This document shows positions 54,683-62,963 of a stretch of DNA of 64,000 bases, one piece after another. Below the pieces are notes generated by a model. The model was given only the letters and a program-made list of their open reading frames with translations. It had not been told where the DNA came from and ran no database searches. Position 1 is the first letter of the stretch, and each line of letters opens with the position of its first letter. Origin of the DNA: JAVJRN01 sp040218415 (GTDB lineage Bacteria > Bacteroidota > Bacteroidia > Cytophagales > Cyclobacteriaceae). A program made the translations under genes and the position numbers. Location: the NCBI GenBank assembly GCA_040218415.1, contig JAVJRN010000055.1:62001-126000 (forward strand). The letters run 5' to 3'.

Positions 54683-56561
54683 ATAAGTAACTTTTGCCTT
54701 GCATAATCATATTAAACTCAAAAGTGAGATAATCTGCAATGGTGTTTTCAAAATCTTCTGCTTTTGGTATTTCATCATTGAAATAATAGAACGAATGCAA
54801 CCATTCATCTTCTGGTTCTATGGGGGTCTTTACCATAAATTTGGTTTCAGCTGGTGCATCATGAAGCCAACAGTTAAGCAAATGTGCTTTACGTTCTTTG
54901 GCTCTTTCGGTTTCTACCAATCCAACGTGTTTACGAACTTCAAATCCATCATCTTCGTAATTGATGAATTTGCAGAATTTCTTCTCAGAATGTGATTTGT
55001 GTGCTGTGAAAATGGCAATGCAAGGATTGGTCCCAACCCCATAAAATGTTTCCTTATTGAGAGTAATTACGCCTTCTAAGGTGTGTTTAGTTAAAATGCG
55101 TTTTTTTACTTTTTTGTCACCAGAAGTCTTACCAACCATTGTAGATTGTGGCACAATAATTACGCAACGACCATTATCCGCTAATCCATCGAGCAAATGC
55201 TCTATAAAATGAATTTCTGATAAGTGAGCCGTATCCTTTCCTTTCGCTTGCGAATAAGGAGGGTTGATAAAGCCAACAGTGTAATTGTGTGACCGCATTG
55301 ATGCTACATCACGTTTCAGGAAGTCGTTTTTTATTAGGTTACTTTTCCCATCACCACGTAAAATCATGTTGGTTGTGGCAATTGAAAACATATCTTCGCG
55401 AATTTCTATTCCATGAATTCTATCTCTTTTAATGGTTTCAATTTCTTCGGGCTTGGCTTGCTCTAACATTTTATGCATGGCAGAAATCAAAAAACCGCCT
55501 GTGCCGCAGCATGGGTCAAAAACAATATCCGATGGTTTTAAGTCTACTAAATCGCAAAAAATATCAGTAATATGGCTAGGTGTAAGCACAACACCCAAAG
55601 TCTGACCATCTCCACCACTGTAACGAATAAACTCTCCATAAAAACGACCTAAAACATCTTCAGTAGAATTGGCAACAACACTCGCATAAACGTTTTTTTG
55701 AAGAAACTCAGTAAAATATTTTAAAGGTGTTTTTTCTAAACGTTCGTCAATTTGATTGAGTAATGTTCTATTCTTAATAATATCAAATTGGGCCAAAACC
55801 TGTTCTTTCTTGGTTTCGGGTGTAACTTCTACACGAGTCATATGTGTAGAAAGGGCGTCAAAAATAATTTTGCCGTCTGTCTTAAGATTATCTCCTTTTA
55901 GTTGATCAGCAATTTTAGAGTCTTCCCGGAGTGCCAAAAGTATTGCCGAAACCACTAGCGGTTTCTCAGAGTCACCTAGTTGTCCGTAGTTTCTCAACGC
56001 TTCGTGAAGTTCCGCCGATTTTTTCAAAACTTGCTCAAGCTCTAACCTTTCGACAGGGGTTTCGTCAAGAACTTGTTCTCGGTAATACTTTTCAATATTT
56101 TCAGATGAAAAATTTTCAAAATTCTCAACTGGTTTTAAAAGTTTGTATTCGATTTCGTCGATAAAAACAGGACGAATTACGTGGTGTTTTTCGTCTCCAG
56201 AACAACCGAAAGCAAACACTTTTTTAAAATTGGTATTTTCGATAATATGCTTTCCATAATGTAATGCTCCATTTTCAGCAAAGTCTGTCAGCGATTTTAC
56301 ATCTGTTGCTAATTTGGTTTCTTCGTCATCAGAATAGTTAGCCTGTTTATCTAGTTCGGCTTTATCTTCAATAACGATGATAAAATCCTTTGAAATTCCT
56401 ACGAACTCAGGAAACCCTACTTTACCCGTACCTTTTTTGGAAGCGGTTTTTAAAGCATCATTAACTTCTTTGATACTGCTACCGTCAGCACTGTATTTTA
56501 TTTTAGCACTGTCTAACAGTTTGCTTATAAAAATATCAAGATTCTTTTCTTTTTTACTCAC
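54666..56561 (-). CDS. Fused restriction endonuclease-DNA methyltransferase (BcgI-A-like)
   Basis: 631 residues. The N-terminus has a PD-(D/E)xK nuclease pattern: PEF at ~51-53, then strand FIIVIEDKAE with Glu-Asp-Lys at ~65-67. The methyltransferase core has motif I VFDPCCGTGGFL (near 345) and motif IV NPPY (near 430), typical of N6-adenine methylases. With the S subunit this matches the two-subunit BcgI-type system (nuclease and methylase in one chain, separate specificity chain), and the sizes are close. It would cut on both sides of its target and methylate self DNA. There is no separate HsdR gene. Confidence 0.85.
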   Translation of the reverse strand: MSKKEKNLDIFISKLLDSAKIKYSADGSSIKEVNDALKTASKKGTGKVGFPEFVGISKDFIIVIEDKAELDKQANYSDDEETKLATDVKSLTDFAENGALHYGKHIIENTNFKKVFAFGCSGDEKHHVIRPVFIDEIEYKLLKPVENFENFSSENIEKYYREQVLDETPVERLELEQVLKKSAELHEALRNYGQLGDSEKPLVVSAILLALREDSKIADQLKGDNLKTDGKIIFDALSTHMTRVEVTPETKKEQVLAQFDIIKNRTLLNQIDERLEKTPLKYFTEFLQKNVYASVVANSTEDVLGRFYGEFIRYSGGDGQTLGVVLTPSHITDIFCDLVDLKPSDIVFDPCCGTGGFLISAMHKMLEQAKPEEIETIKRDRIHGIEIREDMFSIATTNMILRGDGKSNLIKNDFLKRDVASMRSHNYTVGFINPPYSQAKGKDTAHLSEIHFIEHLLDGLADNGRCVIIVPQSTMVGKTSGDKKVKKRILTKHTLEGVITLNKETFYGVGTNPCIAIFTAHKSHSEKKFCKFINYEDDGFEVRKHVGLVETERAKERKAHLLNCWLHDAPAETKFMVKTPIEPEDEWLHSFYYFNDEIPKAEDFENTIADYLTFEFNMIMQGKSYLFDNAE

Positions 56562-56762
56562 TTAAATTCAGTTTAATTCTTTTGTAAGTCCTTACCGAAA
56601 CCATTAAAATCTCGGGTATTTGGGATAAATATTTAATCTCGTCTGTTTTGTTATTTGCATGTAAAGTGCTCCTTAACCTATTTATCTATCTTCTTACCTA
56701 CAGTTTCCCCATTCGCCTCGAGGACTCCTGCCTCCCCCAATCGTTATAATATTTTAAAAAAC

Positions 56763-56838
56763 GTCACGACCCCCAAGGGGCGTGACACCTTATTTGCACT
56801 CATCCAAGAAGGGGAAAGCGTTTTTTACATAAAAACGC
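56763..56838. other. Tandem strong hairpins in the prophage control region
   Basis: Two inverted repeats lie close together: GTCACG-A-CCCC / GGGG-CGTGAC (56763-56786) and GCGTTTTT / AAAAACGC (56818-56838). The first is very GC-rich for this region. They sit upstream of the restriction-modification start on one side and the head genes on the other. They could be terminators or part of a replication origin. Confidence 0.5.
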
Positions 56839-56886
56839 CTCAGCCTCTCCCCTCAAAACCCCTCTCACATATTCTTAACAAAATAT

Positions 56887-57140
56887 TGTAACTCTGTAAC
56901 AAAAATAAGAATACTATTATATTTCCCCTGAAAATCAGCTATTTAGAATGATACAAATAGCTATTATTTTTTGTAGCCAAAATTGTCTTGTTACAAAAAA
57001 TTTGTAACAGTTAGTACTACCATAGCATTGTTACAATTTTGCTGAGTCTTGATACAATTCAGTAAGTAGAAAATGTAACGATCTATTGTATTGAATATCA
57101 ATTATTTACAGCCTTACTGTTACGCTGTTACTGTGTTACA
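56887..57140. repeat. Cluster of GTTAC/GTAAC repeats
   Basis: Nine copies occur in about 250 bases. TGTAAC lies at 56887, 56895, 57003 and 57074; GTTAC or GTTACA lies at 56990, 57030, 57119, 57127 and 57135. The pair at 56887/56895 and the triplet at 57119/57127/57135 are spaced exactly 8 bases. The 56990 and 57003 copies form an inverted pair around an AT-rich centre. The density suggests binding sites for a phage protein, such as iterons of an origin or an activator site for the head operon. Confidence 0.55.
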
Positions 57141-57182
57141 GAAATATATCGAAATAATTGAGCTAGACACTTAGCAATACTC

Positions 57183-57193
57183 ATGCTATAATC
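57183..57193. promoter_or_regulatory. Inverted copy of the repressor operator before the head genes
   Basis: ATGCTATAATC is the exact reverse complement of GATTATAGCAT at 46464-46474 in the repressor control region. It lies 47 bases before the first head-side gene, a place where the repressor could shut this operon directly. Confidence 0.5.
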
Positions 57194-57239
57194 TTGCTTC
57201 ATTCGTGCTAAAACTGTATTTTTAAGGGAAACGGCGACT

Positions 57240-57785
57240 ATGAAAATCTATCTACCTATCAAAAAGGAGCTTCTTAAATGCTACCTGTCTTATCTGTTCG
57301 AATCTGAGGGTAACGAATTCAAGGTATCTGCGACTTGCGACTTTGGATCCGCGATGGTTTCTTATGTCAGATACAGCAGCGTTCCAGTGGATCACGATCA
57401 GAATGATGTTTTATTTAGATTGCCTGTATTGGATAGAATTTCCAATGCCAGGAACTATCATCTGTATTACAATAAGGAAGACACGGCACGGCTCAATGAG
57501 TTGCTCAGGCTATATTTCAATCTCGATTTTGATCGCTATTACATGAGGGGCCTCAAGCTGAAGGAGCGACAAAAAGATATCATCATGAGCTTCATCGTGT
57601 CAAGAAAACTGACAGGTCTGGTGTCAGATGTAGAAACCTTAAAAAAGCGTCACTACAGATCTGAGCTCAAAATTTTGGAAGAAAGAGTAAAGAAGATGAT
57701 GAACATGGCCTATCAGCGAAATGATAAAATCGAGTTTTACGACAACCTTATAAATGTCAATGTTGATAGGATTATCTATCAGTGA
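57240..57785 (+). CDS. Prophage protein, unknown, first gene of the head block
   Basis: 181 residues. No family is recognised. It has mixed alpha-beta composition (MKIYLPIKKELLKCYLSYLF) with a basic helical C-terminal half (LKLKERQKDIIMSFIVSRKL). It is the first gene after the control region, so it is expected to be made with the structural genes. Confidence 0.55.
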   Translation: MKIYLPIKKELLKCYLSYLFESEGNEFKVSATCDFGSAMVSYVRYSSVPVDHDQNDVLFRLPVLDRISNARNYHLYYNKEDTARLNELLRLYFNLDFDRYYMRGLKLKERQKDIIMSFIVSRKLTGLVSDVETLKKRHYRSELKILEERVKKMMNMAYQRNDKIEFYDNLINVNVDRIIYQ

Positions 57786-57802
57786 AATTAAGAATATAAG
57801 CC

Positions 57803-58189
57803 ATGAAACAACTGATAGACAATATTGCAAGTATTCGCTACGCTAAGATCTCGACTATCGAATATGAGCAAATCGACAGAATTGCCAAGACCATCGAATT
57901 GGATACGGTCTGGGAACTGATGCTAACAGGCAACAGTCTAATGACAATTCAGGGAGTACAGGCCGACGAAGGTTTTGTTTTCAAGACTGACCTTTCTTCT
58001 TCCTTAAAGTCGGAGCTGCTGTTAGACGAGCCAGTGATCCTATTGATAGAGTTAACGGATAACAACCATTTGGTGCTGGGAGAAACTGACCTTCCGGTCA
58101 TATTTGACGAAGTGCACCTTATGGCTGGTAAGTCAATTTCCGCGAATCACGACAGTTGGCACTATCCCTATACTCTTATAGACTACTAA
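57803..58189 (+). CDS. Prophage protein, unknown
   Basis: 128 residues. It reads as a small beta-rich domain (ELLLDEPVILLIELTDNNHL, ETDLPVIFDEVHLMAGKS). No family is recognised. It lies 17 bases after the previous gene and before the head protease. Confidence 0.5.
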   Translation: MKQLIDNIASIRYAKISTIEYEQIDRIAKTIELDTVWELMLTGNSLMTIQGVQADEGFVFKTDLSSSLKSELLLDEPVILLIELTDNNHLVLGETDLPVIFDEVHLMAGKSISANHDSWHYPYTLIDY

Positions 58190-58210
58190 CATCACATAAT
58201 GAAAAGCTGA

Positions 58211-58246
58211 AATTGCCGTCCTTTCAAGGAAATGGCAAGGTTTTAA
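58211..58246 (+). terminator. Possible weak terminator before the head protease
   Basis: An interrupted stem (TTGCC...GGCAA, with inner TCCTT/AAGGA) is followed by GGTTTT. The stem has a bulge and the T-run is short, so the call is tentative. Confidence 0.35.
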
Positions 58247-58269
58247 CATTGCTTAGTAAATACTAAGCG

Positions 58270-59181
58270 ATGCGTCCACAAGCCAACTGGCAGTTTCTTT
58301 TATTATCTCAGATCACGCGAGGCACCTTTATGCTGCACCCGATGCAAGCCTTAGGCATGGGTGATCAGATCAATCAATTGATCAATGGCGACCAATCATT
58401 AAATAGACTTCCGGAACGTGCCGAATTTAATATTCGCGCCATGTCTCCTTCAGCTGCTATTGGCTCTTATGAGTCAAGCTATGATGGAGTAGCCAAAGAC
58501 AGCACGGCCATTTTCTCTATTCATGGAACCATGCTAAAGTATGGTACCTGGTGCGATTATGGCACCATGGAGATCGCCAATTTTGTGCGTGAGGCCGTCT
58601 ATCATAAAAATATTGGAAGTATTGTCTACGATTTTGATTCAGGAGGTGGATCCGTGTCTGCTATAGCGCCACTGCTGCAAGTAGCAGAAGAAGCAAAGGC
58701 TTTGGGTAAGCCAATCGTCTCTAGTGTAGACCTACTAGCCTCGGCAGCATTATATACAGCAGCTGGTTCCGGACAAATCATCGCAAGTAACAAAATATCC
58801 TCTGAGGTTGGATCCATTGGGGTAATGCTCTCTTTTACGGATGTTATTCCTTACTATGAAAAGGAAGGCTACAAGTTTCATGAGATTTATTCGTCCCACT
58901 CTAATAATAAGAACGAGGCATTTCAACTAGCGCTTAAAGGCGATTATGAGCTTATCCGAAAAGAGATGCTTGATCCCTTGGCGCTGGAATTTCAAAACCA
59001 TATCAAGTCGAGTCGTGCTGGCAAGCTTGACGAGTCAGTACCAGGCATATTGAATGGGAAGACTTTCTATGCAACCGATGCTCTGAAGCATGGGTTGATA
59101 GACGACATTGGGCCATTGGATATGGCCATTGAACGCGCGCAGCAATTAGCAGAAGCAATCAAATTTTCTAACAATAATTAA
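58270..59181 (+). CDS. Phage head maturation protease, S49/SppA-like
   Basis: 303 residues. The S49 fold is shown by YDFDSGGGSVSAIAPLL, the catalytic Ser in VDLLASAALYTAAG (near 158), the Lys in ASNKISSEVGSIGVM, and the late helix GKTFYATDALKHGLIDDIG. It trims the scaffold part of the capsid precursor during head assembly. It stands directly upstream of the scaffold-capsid gene, the usual partner. The N-terminus before MLHPMQALGM may be longer or shorter than annotated; the call does not depend on it. Confidence 0.88.
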   Translation: MRPQANWQFLLLSQITRGTFMLHPMQALGMGDQINQLINGDQSLNRLPERAEFNIRAMSPSAAIGSYESSYDGVAKDSTAIFSIHGTMLKYGTWCDYGTMEIANFVREAVYHKNIGSIVYDFDSGGGSVSAIAPLLQVAEEAKALGKPIVSSVDLLASAALYTAAGSGQIIASNKISSEVGSIGVMLSFTDVIPYYEKEGYKFHEIYSSHSNNKNEAFQLALKGDYELIRKEMLDPLALEFQNHIKSSRAGKLDESVPGILNGKTFYATDALKHGLIDDIGPLDMAIERAQQLAEAIKFSNNN

Positions 59182-59189
59182 TTAGTCAA

Positions 59190-60761
59190 ATGAAAAAAAT
59201 GGCAACAATCATCCTCGGCTTTCTCGGTCTTACTGAGTTCTCGGAAAAGGATGGAAAACCTGTGCTGACCAATGATCAGCGCTCGAAGGTGCTAGCCACT
59301 TTTGGAGAGGATTTTACTTCTAAGTTTGAGAAGTACCTATCCAAAGATGAGAACGAAAGTGAAGGCGAAAGCGAGGCTGTTGTCAGTCTGATTTCTGCTT
59401 TTACTGATGCTCAGGCAAAAAGCACGGCAAGCTTAGAAGCAAAGTTTCAAAAGCAAATTGATGACTTGCTGGGAGCGAATAAAAAGCTCAATGATCAAAT
59501 AGACACATTGGCATTGTCTGCTGAAGATGATGTAATTCCAGAAATGGACAAAGACATCCGACGTGATGCGAGTAAACCATCTATCATGAAAGTAGATATG
59601 AGGTTGCCTGTATATGCTACGGTCGGTCATTTCCTGAAAACTGGAGCGATGCGAGGTGTTGAGGCTGCAACCATCGAAGTAGCAGACTTAGCCACAGAAT
59701 TTGGAACCTATTTGAGCCAGGGCAGAAACAATCTTGACGAAGTACAAGCCCTGTTTCAGGGATTTACTAGTGCAGATATGTTCACCTCCAAAATGGCTAT
59801 TACAGAGTGGCAAGCTACACAAGCGTTGATTACCTCGGTTTCTCAGCAGTTTAGCTCTAAGTGGACACCTTCAGGAAAAGCGCTTTTCAAGCCTTTGAAA
59901 ATACGCAACAGGAGACACAAGATTAACTACCCAATCATTCCTGCGGATGTATTGGAGTCTTATATGATGCACATGTATGATGAGGGTTTGGCGCCAGATC
60001 AGATGCCAATCACGAAGTATATCTGGAACAATCTTATCTACCCACAACTGATGCAGGATGTGGAGCTACGTATGATTTGGAAAGGCAAGTATGTTGAAAA
60101 AGACCAGAACACCATCAACAATGGAGATCCTGGTACGCCTCCTGAAGATTCAATGACAGGGATTGAAACATTCTTAGTAGACAACAAGGTCGCAAATGCT
60201 AAAAAAGTGGGTTATCACGATGTGGGTGCCTTTAATTATCTGACTGCTACGGATCAGGAAGTTTTGGATTATGTTCAGGACTTCATGGATTGGATAGCTC
60301 CGATATTCCGCACTAAGAAGATGCCAATAGGCTGTGGTGATGAGTTTTTCAAAAGGTACAAGAGAGCCTACAAAAACGTTTGGGGACCAGGTTCGGGCAA
60401 ATCTGATGACGCTAATTTCGGCGGTAATACAATAGATTTCAGCAAGCAGTACCTAAGACCTATCGATGGCATGTTTGCCAGTCCTATTCTATTTGTGACA
60501 CCAAAGGAAAACCTCATCAAGCTCAGACACAAGAATGATATACCTCGAGTGATCAATGATGTGCAAAAGCATGATTATGAAGTGCGTACTTATGGTGAGT
60601 ATTGGTTAGGCGCTGGTTTCGCCTATGGTGAGGCTGTTTTCGCCTCTGTCCCTGATGGTTATGATCCGAAGGCTGAAATCACTAAAGTCTACGATGCGCA
60701 TGACACGTATCAGCAAAATAAAGGAATCGAATTAGCTGCCTCTGCTGGTGGTGGTTTATAA
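59190..60761 (+). CDS. Scaffold-major capsid protein fusion
   Basis: 523 residues. The first ~150 residues are highly charged and helical (SKDENESEGESEAVVSLISA, SLEAKFQKQIDDLLGANKKL), as expected for a scaffold segment removed by the upstream S49 protease. The rest is a globular capsid-like protein (YMMHMYDEGLAPDQMPITKY, VLDYVQDFMDWIAPIF, RPIDGMFASPILFVTPKENL). It is probably the HK97-fold major capsid protein of the phage; the fold is inferred from order and size, not from a signature. Confidence 0.75.
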   Translation: MKKMATIILGFLGLTEFSEKDGKPVLTNDQRSKVLATFGEDFTSKFEKYLSKDENESEGESEAVVSLISAFTDAQAKSTASLEAKFQKQIDDLLGANKKLNDQIDTLALSAEDDVIPEMDKDIRRDASKPSIMKVDMRLPVYATVGHFLKTGAMRGVEAATIEVADLATEFGTYLSQGRNNLDEVQALFQGFTSADMFTSKMAITEWQATQALITSVSQQFSSKWTPSGKALFKPLKIRNRRHKINYPIIPADVLESYMMHMYDEGLAPDQMPITKYIWNNLIYPQLMQDVELRMIWKGKYVEKDQNTINNGDPGTPPEDSMTGIETFLVDNKVANAKKVGYHDVGAFNYLTATDQEVLDYVQDFMDWIAPIFRTKKMPIGCGDEFFKRYKRAYKNVWGPGSGKSDDANFGGNTIDFSKQYLRPIDGMFASPILFVTPKENLIKLRHKNDIPRVINDVQKHDYEVRTYGEYWLGAGFAYGEAVFASVPDGYDPKAEITKVYDAHDTYQQNKGIELAASAGGGL

Positions 60762-60778
60762 TCATTAATTGAGAAGAG

Positions 60779-61360
60779 ATGTACGTAAAAGTATCATTAA
60801 GAAAAGCAATTGGCGGGGGAGCTGGAGCTCCTGCCGCCAAGGATCCAAATGTCATATTCATCAGAGTACGAGATTTGGCAGTAGATGTAGATGGTAAAAT
60901 TACCGGATTCCCTGGGCGTGATGCACAGGGAGTAAGATCCACTTCTGATATTATCCTCAAAGATCTAGAAAAAGCACAGGCTGTTTACTTGACACCTAGC
61001 ACGATCAACAGGTTTGATACAAGCGAAGGTGATGCCGATAAAAAAGGTTGGTTACAAAACTTTAGCGGTGAGCATCCAGGGGATGAACTTGGTTTTGCCG
61101 AATGGCTTCAAAACAATTTGAATGAGGATTTTATCCTCGTTTCAAAAGATTGTGGTGATGGAAATGGCACCAGAATACATGGTACTCCATGTAATCCTAT
61201 GCAAGTCAATGCTGAAGGTCAGGACAATGCTGAAGGCATTATGTCCATGATTACAGCAGCGCAGCTGCAAAGAGGAAAATACAAGTCAATGCACTATCGA
61301 GGAGCACTGCCTGGTCTTGCTGCGGACTGGGTAGAAGGCTCCTCACAAGGTGGTCTATAA
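60779..61360 (+). CDS. Prophage protein, possible head decoration
   Basis: 193 residues. It is beta-rich with Gly/Ala stretches (IGGGAGAPAAKDPNVIFIRV, LAVDVDGKITGFPGRDAQG). No family is recognised. Its place just after the capsid gene and before a strong terminator suggests a decoration or head-completion role. Confidence 0.55.
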   Translation: MYVKVSLRKAIGGGAGAPAAKDPNVIFIRVRDLAVDVDGKITGFPGRDAQGVRSTSDIILKDLEKAQAVYLTPSTINRFDTSEGDADKKGWLQNFSGEHPGDELGFAEWLQNNLNEDFILVSKDCGDGNGTRIHGTPCNPMQVNAEGQDNAEGIMSMITAAQLQRGKYKSMHYRGALPGLAADWVEGSSQGGL

Positions 61361-61378
61361 GGGTGTAATGTAAAATAA

Positions 61379-61405
61379 GGGAGCAATGAAAATTGCTCCC
61401 TTTTT
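61379..61405 (+). terminator. Rho-independent terminator closing the capsid operon
   Basis: A perfect 9-bp stem GGGAGCAAT / ATTGCTCCC with a GAAA loop is followed by TTTTT. It separates the abundant capsid genes from the next head genes. Confidence 0.9.
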
Positions 61406-61427
61406 ATAATCCTATAAAAATAAAGCA

Positions 61428-62384
61428 ATGGCAAAAACGAATGTAAAGTCAACTAAAAAAACAGTTAAAAAGGCGCCTGCCTCTACTCCTACGGCTGAGC
61501 CGAAAAGCGATTCAGAAAGCTTGGAAGTAGCCGAAAGTAATGATTCTTCTGAAATGGTTGAAGGCCTGAGGGAAGAGGCAGATGCGGAATTGCAAGAAGC
61601 CTTTGACGAATCTCAGGTAAGTGATCAGGACAATAGCATAGCTATCGTCATTCCATATAAAGAAGAATCGGCAGCTGGAACAGAGCTATTATATGCCATT
61701 CGCGCATGGGAAAAATTCTTTCCAAAAGGGAAAATTGTCATCATTGGTGATAAGCCTTCTTCGCTCAATGATAATATCGTGCATATTCCGCACACGCCAA
61801 TATCGGACAATCCGCAAGTGGATGTTGCTCAGAAATTGATGATGGCCATTGAATCAGATCTGGTATCAGATTTTTTCATTGTCAGTAATGACGATATCTA
61901 TCCAGTGTCTCCTTTAAGTCTAACACAGATTGATTTGCTCGTTTCAGGTGGTCCATTCGTTCCTCGGGGAAATGCTGGAGGTGTGTTTCGTGAAAATTCC
62001 GAAAGAACCATCGAAGCATTGAAAGAAGCGCAAATAAAAACCCCGATGGACTATTCCACTCACACGCCAGTAACCTATTGGAAAGAAGAATTGAAAGAAA
62101 TTCTCTTGAAATATGGATGTCTTGAGAATGGCTTTTTGATCTCCACGCTTTACAACAATATTGTTTGGCAAGGTTCACGTCCAGTAGTGGTTGACAATGG
62201 CGCCAATCCTGGTCATGCTGGCACGAGGAGCTATGTAGGTTCAGCCTTTAAGAAAGTGAACCCTGATAATATGAGGGATGCCTTTGAAAATCGAATTTTC
62301 ATCAACAATGATGACAGAGGTTGGGCTTCCGTCTTGCCTTTTCTGCAAAAGCTGTTTCCTGAAAAGTCAAGTTTTGAAAAATAA
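61428..62384 (+). CDS. Glycosyltransferase/Stealth-like protein in the head cluster
   Basis: 318 residues. A Lys/Ala- and acid-rich linker (about 1-65) is followed by a GT-A-like domain: AIVIPYKEESAAGTELLYAI, KIVIIGDKPSSL, and the DxD-like IVSNDDIYPVSP, then THTPVTYWKEELKEILLKYG. The last two blocks recall Stealth/capsule transferases (NDD then HxP). A sugar transferase here would most simply modify the phage capsid or tail protein after translation (inference). The gene lies right after the capsid terminator and starts a new unit. Confidence 0.6.
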   Translation: MAKTNVKSTKKTVKKAPASTPTAEPKSDSESLEVAESNDSSEMVEGLREEADAELQEAFDESQVSDQDNSIAIVIPYKEESAAGTELLYAIRAWEKFFPKGKIVIIGDKPSSLNDNIVHIPHTPISDNPQVDVAQKLMMAIESDLVSDFFIVSNDDIYPVSPLSLTQIDLLVSGGPFVPRGNAGGVFRENSERTIEALKEAQIKTPMDYSTHTPVTYWKEELKEILLKYGCLENGFLISTLYNNIVWQGSRPVVVDNGANPGHAGTRSYVGSAFKKVNPDNMRDAFENRIFINNDDRGWASVLPFLQKLFPEKSSFEK

Positions 62385-62390
62385 CCAAGC

Positions 62391-62963
62391 ATGGTTAATC
62401 AAAGAAATCATGAGTTCTTACGCCGCTTTATCCCGCGTCCATCTGGACGTGGGATTTTAGTTTATACCAAGCCATCAATAAAAGAATCCAGCGGCTCTAA
62501 AAAGACCCTGCGTGAAGATTGGCCGTTCTTGGCTGATCCAGAATGTCCACCTGAGCTTCAAGTACTGGTGTCTCGAAAGTTGAGCGCCTACTATACCTAT
62601 CTGAAAGCGCATCAAGATTTATTCGACTGCACCAATCTCAATGAACAATTTGATTCCGTGAAGCAACTTGTGGAGTCTTTCATTGAAAATCAAGCAATAT
62701 ATCGTGAGCTGAACCACTACAAGAACACAGGCAAGATCCTCGGTGATCATGAAGTGTTCGACTATTTCAAAAGCGTTCGAGCTTTGAGAAAGCTCAATCA
62801 ATTGGATCTCTACAGAAAAAAGGAAAAGCTAGAGCATAACATTTGGCGATTAGAAACGGAGATCAAAAAAGGCAAAGCGCCACATCTTACTATTGGCCGT
62901 GAAAAGCTGATCGAAAAGAAGAAAGTTGAATTGGGGGAAATTCAACGCTTGCTCAATGTCTAG
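62391..62963 (+). CDS. Prophage coiled-coil protein, unknown
   Basis: 190 residues. The C-terminal half is a long charged coiled coil (LDLYRKKEKLEHNIWRLETE, GREKLIEKKKVELGEIQRLL). The N-terminus is basic (LRRFIPRPSGRGILVYTKPS). It starts six bases after the previous stop and overlaps the next gene's start by eight bases. No family is recognised. Confidence 0.5.
   Translation: MVNQRNHEFLRRFIPRPSGRGILVYTKPSIKESSGSKKTLREDWPFLADPECPPELQVLVSRKLSAYYTYLKAHQDLFDCTNLNEQFDSVKQLVESFIENQAIYRELNHYKNTGKILGDHEVFDYFKSVRALRKLNQLDLYRKKEKLEHNIWRLETEIKKGKAPHLTIGREKLIEKKKVELGEIQRLLNV

Noticed and set aside
53618..56561. Classical three-gene type I system
   Set aside because: No HsdR-like helicase gene is present, and the methylase carries its own nuclease domain, so the BcgI-like two-gene layout fits better.
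56887..57140. Host PUL operator copies in the prophage because of shared TGTAAC cores
   Set aside because: No pair has the 21-base period, and spacing is 8 bases or irregular, so it is treated as a separate repeat cluster.
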